From Bacteroidales bacterium (lineage in GTDB: Bacteria > Bacteroidota > Bacteroidia > Bacteroidales > B18-G4): a DNA stretch of 14,459 nucleotides. Both the position numbers and the translations under genes were made by a program. The notes beneath the pieces are model-generated. The model did not search any database. It saw nothing but the letters and a program-made list of their open reading frames with translations, and was not told the origin of the DNA. The stretch covers positions 1 to 14,459 of the forward strand of contig JAUXCL010000043.1 of the NCBI GenBank assembly GCA_030618905.1. The letters run 5' to 3'. Numbering within the stretch: position 1 is the stretch's first letter; the number at the start of each line of letters is the position of its first letter. Below, piece after piece: positions 6,744 to 13,902 of this stretch.

Positions 6744-7667
6744 ATGAAACATCTCATACTTTTTCTTAAAGGTATTGCAATGGGCGCTGCAAACGTGATC
6801 CCGGGAGTTTCCGGGGGTACCATTGCACTGATCACTGAAATCTTTGAAAGGTTAATCAATGCTATAAAATCCTTTAATCTTCATGCGTTAAAACTTCTGT
6901 TCAAGGCCAAATTCGCAGCGTTTGCGAAATATACTGACCTGTATTTCCTGCTTGCCGTATTTTCCGGTGTTATCATCGCCATCGTGAGTCTGGCAAGGCT
7001 TTTTGATTACCTTTTTGAAAATTACCCTGTCTATATCTGGGCGTATTTTTTTGGTTTGGTACTGGCATCGGTCTATTTTGTGGGTAAAAGAATAAGCAAA
7101 GTGACCATTGCAGTGGTCATTGCTTTTTTATTGGGTACAGCAATTGCCGTGGTCATCTCAATACTCAACCCGGCCACTGAAAACGACAATTTTTTCTATC
7201 TCCTTATTTGTGGTGTTGCTGCAATTTGCAGCATGATCCTGCCCGGACTTTCCGGCTCATTCATACTATTCATCATGGGCAATTACAAATTGGTGGCTAT
7301 CGATGCCATCAATGAGCGGAACATGGAAATCTTACTTCCGGTAATCATCGGTGCAGCTGTGGGTTTGATTGCCTTTTCACATCTTTTATCCTGGGTGTTT
7401 AAAAGATATCGTGATGAAACAATATCCATTTTGACAGGTTTTATCTTAGGGTCTGTCAGCATTCTCTGGCCATGGCAACAAAAAGTATTTCTGACCGATA
7501 GGAGCGGTGATATGATCCTGAAAGATGGAGAGCCAATCATTGCCAGGTATGACAGGATCTTGCCGGATATATTCAACATGGAATTCGCCATTGCGATTGG
7601 TTTTATCATACTGGGTATTCTGAGTATATGGTTAATTGAGAAGTCAGCAGAAAAAAAATCTTCATGA
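6744..7667 (+). CDS. DUF368 family membrane protein, putative undecaprenyl-phosphate translocase, 307 aa
   Basis: This is a polytopic inner-membrane protein with about eight hydrophobic segments (for example 68-86, 97-113, 120-141, 150-178, 196-218, 225-243, 280-298). Two related half-motifs, GAANVIPGVSGGTIALI (14-30) and ICSMILPGLSGSFILFI (161-177), are the hallmark of DUF368 and suggest an inverted internal repeat. Work on other bacteria has linked DUF368 proteins (PopT) to flipping undecaprenyl phosphate back across the membrane so that the carrier can be reused for cell-wall and glycan synthesis; the same role here is inferred from family membership. The ATG at 6744 is preceded by no good Shine-Dalgarno site. 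The stop overlaps the aroE start (ATGA, 7664-7667), so the two are translationally coupled. Confidence 0.88.
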   Translation: MKHLILFLKGIAMGAANVIPGVSGGTIALITEIFERLINAIKSFNLHALKLLFKAKFAAFAKYTDLYFLLAVFSGVIIAIVSLARLFDYLFENYPVYIWAYFFGLVLASVYFVGKRISKVTIAVVIAFLLGTAIAVVISILNPATENDNFFYLLICGVAAICSMILPGLSGSFILFIMGNYKLVAIDAINERNMEILLPVIIGAAVGLIAFSHLLSWVFKRYRDETISILTGFILGSVSILWPWQQKVFLTDRSGDMILKDGEPIIARYDRILPDIFNMEFAIAIGFIILGILSIWLIEKSAEKKSS

Positions 7668-8434
7668 AACGATTTGGCATCATTGGTAATCCCCTGGAAC
7701 ATTCATTTTCTTCAAAATATTTTGAGGATAAGTTCAGGGCGGAAAATATTAAGGATGCCGTCTATGAGAATTTCTTACTGGATTCCATTGATGAGTTACC
7801 GATACTGCTTGAACAGTTTCCCGATCTTGTTGGATTAAATGTCACCATCCCGTTTAAAGAAGATGTGATGTCTTACGTTGATGAATTGGATGAAGCAGCA
7901 AGCCAAATAGGTGCCCTTAATACAATTCATATTTCAAATATTAATTCTCAAAGAATTATCAAAGGATACAACACAGATGCTCCGGCATTTCAGCAAACAA
8001 TTCAGCATTTAAATAATAAAGATTTAAAAGCACTGGTATTGGGAAGCGGTGGTGCAGCAAAAGCTGTTTGTTTTGCTTTAAAAAACATAAATATCGAACA
8101 TCTCGTTGTTTCCAGGAACCCTGTCGAAAATCAGCAGATCACTTATCAGGATATTAATGAGAAGATTATTTCTGATTTCTTTCTGATCATTAACACCAGT
8201 CCGGTTGGTATGTATCCAAACCTTAATTCAGCTCCGGATATACCTTATGAATTTGTTTCCGATATGCACATTCTCTACGATCTGATTTATAACCCGCAAG
8301 AAACAGCGTTTCTAAAACGAGGAAAACTGCATGGAGCAACAACTATTAATGGGTTGGAAATGCTGCAGCTGCAAGCTGAGTTGGCATGGAAGATATTTTC
8401 TGTAAAGCATAAACTTATAACTTATAACTTATAA
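7664..8434 (+). CDS. aroE: Shikimate dehydrogenase
   Basis: The enzyme reduces 3-dehydroshikimate to shikimate with NADPH in the chorismate pathway. At 256 residues it is at the short end for AroE. Shikimate-binding residues Ser14 and Ser16 (HSFSS), catalytic Lys65 in NVTIPFK, Asn86 in GALNT, Asp105 in GYNTDA, the nucleotide loop GSGGAAKA (127-134), NTSPVGM (177-183) and the C-terminal Gln237 in GLEMLQLQAELAW are all present, so an active enzyme is expected. The loop after the Rossmann motif reads VVSRNP, which keeps the Arg expected for NADP phosphate binding. Its start overlaps the DUF368 stop by 4 bp. The last residues (LITYNL) are encoded by a 7-bp tandem repeat, and the final TTATAA is shared with the convergent oxidoreductase gene. 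Confidence 0.93.
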   Translation: MKRFGIIGNPLEHSFSSKYFEDKFRAENIKDAVYENFLLDSIDELPILLEQFPDLVGLNVTIPFKEDVMSYVDELDEAASQIGALNTIHISNINSQRIIKGYNTDAPAFQQTIQHLNNKDLKALVLGSGGAAKAVCFALKNINIEHLVVSRNPVENQQITYQDINEKIISDFFLIINTSPVGMYPNLNSAPDIPYEFVSDMHILYDLIYNPQETAFLKRGKLHGATTINGLEMLQLQAELAWKIFSVKHKLITYNL

Positions 8435-8450
8435 CTTATAACTTATAACT
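8414..8450. repeat. Tandem heptamer repeat (cttataa, 5 copies plus 2 bases) across a convergent gene junction
   Basis: Five perfect copies of cttataa occupy 8414-8448, followed by ct. The repeat encodes the last residues of both aroE (plus) and the oxidoreductase gene (minus). Bases 8429-8434 (TTATAA) are self-complementary, so each gene reads Leu-stop from the same six bases. Seven is not a multiple of three, so gain or loss of a copy would shift frames. The unit contains a TAA in more than one frame, so either gene would soon meet a stop and only the C-terminal tail would change. Confidence 0.9.
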
Positions 8451-9430
8451 ATCCTCCCAACAATCTTTCCCTGCAAAATCTCATCAATATAATGATTCAG
8501 GTCATCAAGGCTCACAAGCTTTTTTATGGTATCAAGCTGGTCAACTTTCCATTCTCCCGAAAGTTTTTCCCAAAGATCTTTCCTGTGATTCATCGGGCAG
8601 GTTGCGGAGTTTACGCCAAGCAGGTTAACGCCGTTCAATATAAATGGGAATATGGTTGTTTCAAGTTTGTAGGATAAAGCATTTCCACAACTGGCAATAC
8701 AGCCATGAACCGAACATGCTTTCAGCAAGGTATTCAGGATATTGCCACCCACGGTATCAAAGCCCCCTGCCCATTTAGGTTTTAACAAAGGCCGACCACT
8801 CTGATCATCAACCTCTACCCGACCTATCACTTCCTTAGCTCCCAATGTCTGTAAATATCCCATAACATCTTTTTTTCCTGTTGCTGCTATTACATCGAAA
8901 CCAATTTTTGCAAGGATGGCGACTGCCATGCTCCCTACTCCACCTGTTGCTCCTGTAACCACAAGCGGGCCATCTTCAGGCTTCTGCCCCATCTTCAGCA
9001 TCCTGTCAATCCCCAGTGCTGCAGTGAATCCAGCTGTTCCAAGTACCATGCATTCCTCCAAAGTCAGATTGGCTGGTTTGGGCACAAGCCATTCGGCAGG
9101 CACCCGGATATATTCCCCAAAGCCACCGTCAGTATTCATGCCCAGATCGTAACCGGTGACAAGCACTTCATCGCCAATCCGGAAAGCATTATTTCCACTC
9201 TCTTCAACAATTCCTGAAGCATCAATGCCAGGTGTGTGGGGGTAAGACCTTGTCACACCTTTATTCCCTGTTGCAGAAAGCGCATCTTTATAATTTAAGC
9301 CGGAATAATGCACCTTGATCAGGACATCATTTTCAGGCAGATCATTGATTCTTCTTGATATAACCTCTCTTTTAAAAATACCTTTATCCCTTTCTTCGAC
9401 AAAGAGGGCTTTAAACATTTGTTCTTCCAT
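8429..9430 (-). CDS. YhdH/AcuI family NADPH-dependent oxidoreductase (medium-chain reductase), 333 aa
   Basis: This is a zinc-free quinone-oxidoreductase-like member of the medium-chain dehydrogenase/reductase superfamily. Visible features: KALFVEE start (7-13), SGLNYKDALSATG (43-55), PHTPGIDASGIV (64-75), GDEVLVTGYDLGMNTDGGFGEY (the GY-LG segment typical of YhdH), GTAGFTAALGI (131-141), nucleotide-binding VVTGATGGVGSMAV (157-170), and the C-terminal GRIVISYKL. In Proteobacteria this subfamily includes AcuI, an acryloyl-CoA reductase, but the substrate here cannot be read from sequence. The ATG at 9430 gives MEEQMFKAL; the internal ATG at 9418 (MFKAL) matches the usual family N terminus and has GGAAG six bases before it, so it is nearly as likely. 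The gene stands alone on its strand, convergent with aroE (6-bp overlap of ends) and divergent from the glycosyltransferase. Confidence 0.92.
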   Translation of the reverse strand: MEEQMFKALFVEERDKGIFKREVISRRINDLPENDVLIKVHYSGLNYKDALSATGNKGVTRSYPHTPGIDASGIVEESGNNAFRIGDEVLVTGYDLGMNTDGGFGEYIRVPAEWLVPKPANLTLEECMVLGTAGFTAALGIDRMLKMGQKPEDGPLVVTGATGGVGSMAVAILAKIGFDVIAATGKKDVMGYLQTLGAKEVIGRVEVDDQSGRPLLKPKWAGGFDTVGGNILNTLLKACSVHGCIASCGNALSYKLETTIFPFILNGVNLLGVNSATCPMNHRKDLWEKLSGEWKVDQLDTIKKLVSLDDLNHYIDEILQGKIVGRIVISYKL

Positions 9431-9455
9431 AAACTCAAATCTGTTAATTGTTTTG

Positions 9456-9486
9456 TAAAGATATAGCTATCCTAAAAACCCTCAAA
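9456..9486 (-). promoter_or_regulatory. Possible promoter for the YhdH-type oxidoreductase gene
   Basis: On the minus strand TTTG (9486-9483), a 19-bp spacer and TATCTTTA (9463-9456) fit the Bacteroidota pattern with one mismatch in the -7 box. It lies about 25 bp before the ATG at 9430, a sensible distance. Confidence 0.4.
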
Positions 9487-9587
9487 CAAAAAGATTTTTT
9501 CCATTTGAGCTTCCACTGCCACCAGGGCAGGAATGGTTTTCCTTTCGGCCTTTACACTTTTTTATGTGGTATGGAAACATGGATTAT

Positions 9588-9619
9588 TTGCCATTATTTC
9601 AACATAAGCCGTATATTTG
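9588..9619 (+). promoter_or_regulatory. Putative Bacteroidota-type promoter for the glycosyltransferase gene
   Basis: TTG at 9588-9590, a 21-bp spacer and TATATTTG at 9612-9619 match the consensus exactly and repeat the spacing of the TPR promoter. The ATG at 9650 is 30 bp downstream of the -7 box. The rest of the 219-bp intergenic region 9431-9649 shows no convincing gene or hairpin. Confidence 0.62.
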
Positions 9620-9649
9620 GAATATTAAATTTCCTGATGCTTAAGATCC

Positions 9650-11623
9650 ATGAAACTTTCAATCGTCATTGTCAATTATAATGTAAAACACTTCCTGGAG
9701 CAATGCCTTTTGTCTGTCAGGAAAGCCATCACCGGCCTTGATGTGGAAGTGTTTGTTGTTGACAATAATTCTGTCGATAGTTCCCAGACCATGATCCGGG
9801 AAAAGTTTCCTGAGGTAAAACTTATTGCGAATAAGGACAATAAAGGATTCGCCAGTGCCAATAACCAGGCCATCCGGGAAGCCAACGGAGAATATGTTCT
9901 ATTGCTGAATCCGGATACGGTTGTTGAGGACGATACTTTCAGCAAGATAATATCCTTCATGGACGAGCATCCTGATGCCGGGGGACTGGGGGTAAAAATG
10001 ATCGACGGTAAAGGAAACTTCTTACCCGAATCAAAACGGTGTTTACCCAAGCCTGATGTGGCATTTTACAAGATATTCGGATTCGCCAGGCTATTTCCAA
10101 AATCCAAAACATTTGGCAAATACCATCTGGGTTACCTGGATAAAGACGAGATCCACAAAGTGGATGTCCTTTCCGGGGCATTCATGATGATCAGGAAAAC
10201 AGTTCTGGATCAGATCGGTTTGCTTGATGAAATATTTTTTATGTATGGTGAGGATATCGACCTTTCCTATCGGATCACCCAGGCTGGTTACAAGAATTAC
10301 TATTTTCCAAAAACAAGGATCATCCATTATAAAGGCGAGAGCACAAAGAAGAGCAGCATCAATTATGTGCTCATTTTTTACAATGCTATGGCGATCTTTG
10401 CAAAAAAGCACTTTTCAGCAAAAAATGCCAGGATGTTCTCATTCCTGATCAACATTGCTATTTATTTACGTGCATCCATGGCCATTTTCAGCCGTTTTAT
10501 CACGCGGGCATTCCTTCCCATGCTGGATATTATCCTGATCTTTGCCGGTATTTATTTCATCAAGGAATATTGGGAAACCCATGTCATCTTCCGCGAAGGC
10601 GGACATTATCCCGTGGAGTTTATCACGATAGCTGTACCCATTTACATCTTGATTTGGCTGTTCTCAGTCTATTTGAGCGGTGGATATGACAGGCCTATAA
10701 GGCTTATCAAAATTCTACAGGGCATGGTTATTGGCACCCTGCTCATCCTGGTGATTTACGCCTTATTGAATGAGTCCTTCCGCTTTTCCAGGGCCATTAT
10801 CATCCTGGGTGCTGCCTGGGGATTAATTGCATTAACCGGACTCAGGTTCTTGTTGCATATATTCAATTTCAAATTTGCACAAATCGGAAGTGAAAAGAAC
10901 AAGAGGTTTATCATCATTGGGGAAAAGGATGAAGCCAATCGCGTAGCATCCATGCTTCAAAAGGCCTATGCCGCACCTTCATTTATTGGCATGGTCAGGG
11001 CCTCTGAAAATAGAGGCAAGAATGATGGCTTTATAGGTACCCTGAACCAAATCAAAGATATCATCTTCATTTATAAGATATCTGAAGTCATCTTCTGCTC
11101 AAAAGACCTCTCACACCAGGTGATCATTGATAAGATGTCTGAATTACAGGATAGTGATGTGGATTTTAAAATTGCACCGGAAGACAGTCAATCCATCATT
11201 GGCAGCAACTCCATAAATACTTCCGGAGACTTTTATACCATCGACATCAATTCTATTGCGGACGGGAGAAACAGAAGGAATAAGCGCTTTTTGGACATCA
11301 TCACAGTATTCATCCTGCTCATCTCCTCCCCTGTGATGGTTTTTATTGTTAAAAAACCGGCCGGATTATTCAGAAATTTAATTACGGTGTTTATTGGGAA
11401 GCATTCCTGGGTTGGTTATTGCATTATAGAGGAAATTGACATAAGCCATCTCCCGGAGATCAAGCCGGGAATTCTTAACCCCTGCGATGCTTTTCCCAAC
11501 AGGAGCATCTCTGCTGAAACCAAAGAATGGCTCAACCTTGTGTATGCCAGGGATTACAAGTTCACAACCGATATCAACATCCTGTTCAAAGGCATTAAGA
11601 ACCTGGGGCGTTTCTTTCATTAA
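9650..11623 (+). CDS. GT2 glycosyltransferase fused to a membrane region and a degenerate sugar-transferase-like domain, 657 aa
   Basis: Residues 1-235 form a family 2 glycosyltransferase of the WbbL/rhamnosyltransferase type: SIVIVNYNVKHFLEQCL (4-20), VDNNS (37-41), NKGFASANNQAI (64-75), LLLNPDT with Asp89 of the metal-binding motif, LSGAFMMIRK (174-183) and MYGEDIDLSYRI (198-209). Four hydrophobic segments follow (about 290-307, 322-342, 356-373, 380-403). Residues 415-545 look like the nucleotide-binding-like domain found ahead of polyprenyl-phosphate sugar transferases (NKRFIIIGEKDEANRVASML). The tail resembles that transferase family at both ends, with NKRFLDIITVFILLISSPVM (544-563) and YARDYKFTTDINILFKGI (632-649), but the central catalytic stretch is shortened and no Asp-Glu catalytic pair or conserved Arg motif is visible. 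The GT2 part is probably active; the tail is probably structural, regulatory or an anchor (inference). It likely acts at the inner membrane in surface polysaccharide or glycolipid assembly. It has its own promoter and no glycan gene neighbours. Confidence 0.82.
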   Translation: MKLSIVIVNYNVKHFLEQCLLSVRKAITGLDVEVFVVDNNSVDSSQTMIREKFPEVKLIANKDNKGFASANNQAIREANGEYVLLLNPDTVVEDDTFSKIISFMDEHPDAGGLGVKMIDGKGNFLPESKRCLPKPDVAFYKIFGFARLFPKSKTFGKYHLGYLDKDEIHKVDVLSGAFMMIRKTVLDQIGLLDEIFFMYGEDIDLSYRITQAGYKNYYFPKTRIIHYKGESTKKSSINYVLIFYNAMAIFAKKHFSAKNARMFSFLINIAIYLRASMAIFSRFITRAFLPMLDIILIFAGIYFIKEYWETHVIFREGGHYPVEFITIAVPIYILIWLFSVYLSGGYDRPIRLIKILQGMVIGTLLILVIYALLNESFRFSRAIIILGAAWGLIALTGLRFLLHIFNFKFAQIGSEKNKRFIIIGEKDEANRVASMLQKAYAAPSFIGMVRASENRGKNDGFIGTLNQIKDIIFIYKISEVIFCSKDLSHQVIIDKMSELQDSDVDFKIAPEDSQSIIGSNSINTSGDFYTIDINSIADGRNRRNKRFLDIITVFILLISSPVMVFIVKKPAGLFRNLITVFIGKHSWVGYCIIEEIDISHLPEIKPGILNPCDAFPNRSISAETKEWLNLVYARDYKFTTDINILFKGIKNLGRFFH

Positions 11624-11659
11624 TCTATTTAGAATAATTCCAGACTGAAAAATAATGTG

Positions 11660-11667
11660 TACTTTTG
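11660..11667 (+). promoter_or_regulatory. Putative promoter -7 box (TACTTTTG) upstream of the E2 gene
   Basis: TACTTTTGCACCGC fits the Bacteroidota -7 element TAnnTTTG and its common GC-rich downstream flank. The -33 position holds TTC (11638-11640, 19-bp spacer) instead of TTG. Transcription would start near 11674, leaving an AT-rich leader of about 94 nt before the ATG at 11768. I see no convincing riboswitch or terminator in that leader. Confidence 0.5.
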
Positions 11668-11767
11668 CACCGCAATACGGATTCCACACGATCATACACA
11701 TCAAATCAGCTTTTGAACATTTTGATTCGTTATTTGTATATAATAGTTAAATCAAAATCAAGGATAT

Positions 11768-13009
11768 ATGGCTAAATTCGAGATTGTTATGCCCAAGATG
11801 GGCGAAAGCATTATTGAGGCGACCATCACCAAATGGCTCAAGGCCGTTGGTGATTCTGTGGAAGAAGACGACGCGCTTGTAGAAATCGCCACCGATAAGG
11901 TTGATTCAGAGATCCCATCTCCTGTTGAGGGGAGTATGGCCGAGCTGCTTTTTAATGAAGGTGACACGGTTGAAGTTGGGAAGGTGATAGCCATTATTGA
12001 GACTGAGGGTGAAGTCGCTGATGCACCAGCCAGTACTACAGCTGCTGCGGTTGCTGCAGCCCCGGAGCCTGCTAGTGTTAAGGCACCTGACAGATTCTAT
12101 TCCCCACTTATAAAGAGCATCGCCAAGAAAGAAAATATTGCCATTGAAGAGCTGGAACGGATCCCGGGTACCGGTAAGGATGGCAGGGTAACCAAGCAAG
12201 ACATGCTGGATTATCTCAAGACAAGGACTGCCACTCCCACTCCCACTGCTGCGGCAAGTGCGAAAGTCGCCATTGAGGCAACAGGTGTTACGACAGAAGC
12301 CGGAGATGAGATCATTGAGATGAACAGGATGCGCAGGCTGATTGCCGATCATATGGTCATGTCCAAACAGGTATCTCCACATGTCACCTCATTCATCGAT
12401 GTGGATGTGACAAATATTGTGAACTGGAGAAATAGAGTAAAGGATGCATTTTTAAAGCGGGAAAGAGAGAAAATTACCTTCACTCCTATCTTCCTTGATT
12501 CAGCCGCTAAAGCGATCAAAGATTTTCCAGGGATCAATGCATCTGTCGACGGCAATAATATCATCATCCGTAAGCAGGTTAATATCGGAATGGCCACTGC
12601 ATTGCCTAATGGCAACCTTATTGTTCCGGTGATCAGGAACGCCGATGAAAAGAGCTTGCTGGGCATAACCAAGGATGTGAATGATCTTGCCGGCCGTGCC
12701 AGGGCCAATAACCTTTTACCTGATGAGATCCAGGGTGGAACATTTACCCTGACCAATTTCGGTTCTTTCGACAGCCTGACAGGGACACCTATCATCAATC
12801 AGCCACAGGTTGCTATCCTGGGTATAGGGGCCATTCGAAAGCAAGCTGTTGTTGTTGAAACGCCACAGGGAGATATGATCGGTATCCGCCATATCATGAT
12901 CCTCTCACTGGCATATGATCACAGGGTTGTTGACGGTGCACTGGCGGGTATGTACCTTAAGCGCGTAAAGGAATTACTTGAAAATTTCGATATCAATCAA
13001 AGCATCTGA
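11768..13009 (+). CDS. 2-oxoacid dehydrogenase complex E2 component (dihydrolipoamide acyltransferase), 413 aa
   Basis: The domain order is standard: one lipoyl domain (2-79) with Lys44 in EIATDKVDSEI as lipoylation site; an Ala/Pro-rich linker (84-105); a peripheral subunit-binding domain (109-150, YSPLIKSIAKKENIAIEEL and GTGKDGRVTKQDM); a second Ala/Thr/Pro linker; and a catalytic acyltransferase core (about 182-408) ending in the DHRVVDG motif with His385 and Asp389. It transfers acyl groups from E1 to CoA within a pyruvate, branched-chain or related 2-oxoacid dehydrogenase complex. The single lipoyl domain and the sequence MPKMGESIIEATITKWLK favour a branched-chain-type E2, but the substrate is set mainly by E1, which is not in this window; neither is E3. 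A weak AAGGA lies just before the ATG. The next gene starts 20 bp downstream on the same strand. Confidence 0.93.
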   Translation: MAKFEIVMPKMGESIIEATITKWLKAVGDSVEEDDALVEIATDKVDSEIPSPVEGSMAELLFNEGDTVEVGKVIAIIETEGEVADAPASTTAAAVAAAPEPASVKAPDRFYSPLIKSIAKKENIAIEELERIPGTGKDGRVTKQDMLDYLKTRTATPTPTAAASAKVAIEATGVTTEAGDEIIEMNRMRRLIADHMVMSKQVSPHVTSFIDVDVTNIVNWRNRVKDAFLKREREKITFTPIFLDSAAKAIKDFPGINASVDGNNIIIRKQVNIGMATALPNGNLIVPVIRNADEKSLLGITKDVNDLAGRARANNLLPDEIQGGTFTLTNFGSFDSLTGTPIINQPQVAILGIGAIRKQAVVVETPQGDMIGIRHIMILSLAYDHRVVDGALAGMYLKRVKELLENFDINQSI

Positions 13010-13029
13010 GCTCCAAAAAAAAGCCACAT

Positions 13030-13854
13030 ATGAAATTAAACCTCTCACGAGCCCTGGCGGTACTGGACCTGGAAACTACCGGGATCAGGGTTGCCACCGA
13101 CCGGATTATTGAAATCAGCATCATAAAGGTCTTCCCTGATGGGAAGGAAGTCATCCTGACATACCGTGTCAATCCGACTATTCCTATTCCAGCTGAGTCG
13201 ACAGCGATACATGGCATAACGGATGATGATGTTAAAGACGAACCTACTTTTGCCCAGCTAGGCAAGGAGCTTCACCAGTTTCTTGCAGATTGCGACCTGG
13301 CAGGATACAATTCCAATAGATTTGACATCCCTTTGCTCATGGAAGAGTTTTTGCGGATAGACATCAACTTTGAGATCAAGAACAGGTACCTGGTCGATGT
13401 ACAGAATATCTTTCACAAGATGGAACCACGCACATTGAAGGCGGCTTATAAATTTTATTGCGGGCAGGAGCTTGTCGATGCGCACCAGGCCGAAGCCGAT
13501 ACCAAGGCCACTTATGAAGTGCTGAAATCACAACTTGACATGTACCTGGATCAGGAGTATTCGGATAAGGATGGGAATATTTCCAAGCCCATCATCAACA
13601 ATACCAAAGCCTTGCATGATTTCAGCTACCAAAGCCATTTTGTCGACATGGTAGGCCATATCGTTTATAATGACAAGAAGGTTGAAGTTTTTAATTTTGG
13701 AAAGCATAAGGGCCGGTCTGTTGCCGATGTATTCCGCTCGGAGCCACAGTATTATGACTGGATGATGAAAGCAGAGTTTCCCCTGTCCACCAAGAAAGCC
13801 ATCACAGCCATTAAGTTAAGGGATTTCAACCAGGGTTCTATCAACTTCGGTTAA
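13030..13854 (+). CDS. DnaQ-like 3'-5' exonuclease (DEDDh) with C-terminal FGKHKG domain, 274 aa
   Basis: Residues 9-170 form a DEDDh exonuclease domain. Exo I is VLDLETTG with Asp13 and Glu15; Exo II is AGYNSNRFDIPLL with Asp99; Exo III is HQAEADTKAT with His152 and Asp157. All the metal-binding and general-base residues are present, so it should degrade single-stranded DNA or RNA 3' to 5'. Residues 203-265 form a second small domain (FVDMVGHIVYNDKKVEVFNF, then FGKHKGRSVADV and PQYYDWMM), like the short domain seen at the end of ExoX-type and DUF3820 proteins, perhaps for nucleic acid binding. It is not fused to a polymerase, so it could be a repair or turnover nuclease instead of the replicative proofreading subunit. 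It begins 20 bp after the E2 gene, suggesting co-transcription without an obvious functional link. Confidence 0.9.
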   Translation: MKLNLSRALAVLDLETTGIRVATDRIIEISIIKVFPDGKEVILTYRVNPTIPIPAESTAIHGITDDDVKDEPTFAQLGKELHQFLADCDLAGYNSNRFDIPLLMEEFLRIDINFEIKNRYLVDVQNIFHKMEPRTLKAAYKFYCGQELVDAHQAEADTKATYEVLKSQLDMYLDQEYSDKDGNISKPIINNTKALHDFSYQSHFVDMVGHIVYNDKKVEVFNFGKHKGRSVADVFRSEPQYYDWMMKAEFPLSTKKAITAIKLRDFNQGSINFG

Positions 13855-13902
13855 ACCTTATTGATGGCACGTGAATCTTTATGCGAATAAAATTGAGTGT
13901 TT

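Noticed and set aside
9448..9681. 77-codon plus-strand open frame before the glycosyltransferase gene
   Set aside because: It contains a full consensus promoter for the downstream gene, overlaps that gene's start in another frame, is rich in Cys, His and Phe without a recognisable pattern, and has no ribosome binding site.
11668..11767. Possible riboswitch or structured leader before the E2 gene
   Set aside because: The leader is AT-rich with only short imperfect pairings (for example ATCAAA with TTTTGAT), and no known riboswitch core is recognisable.
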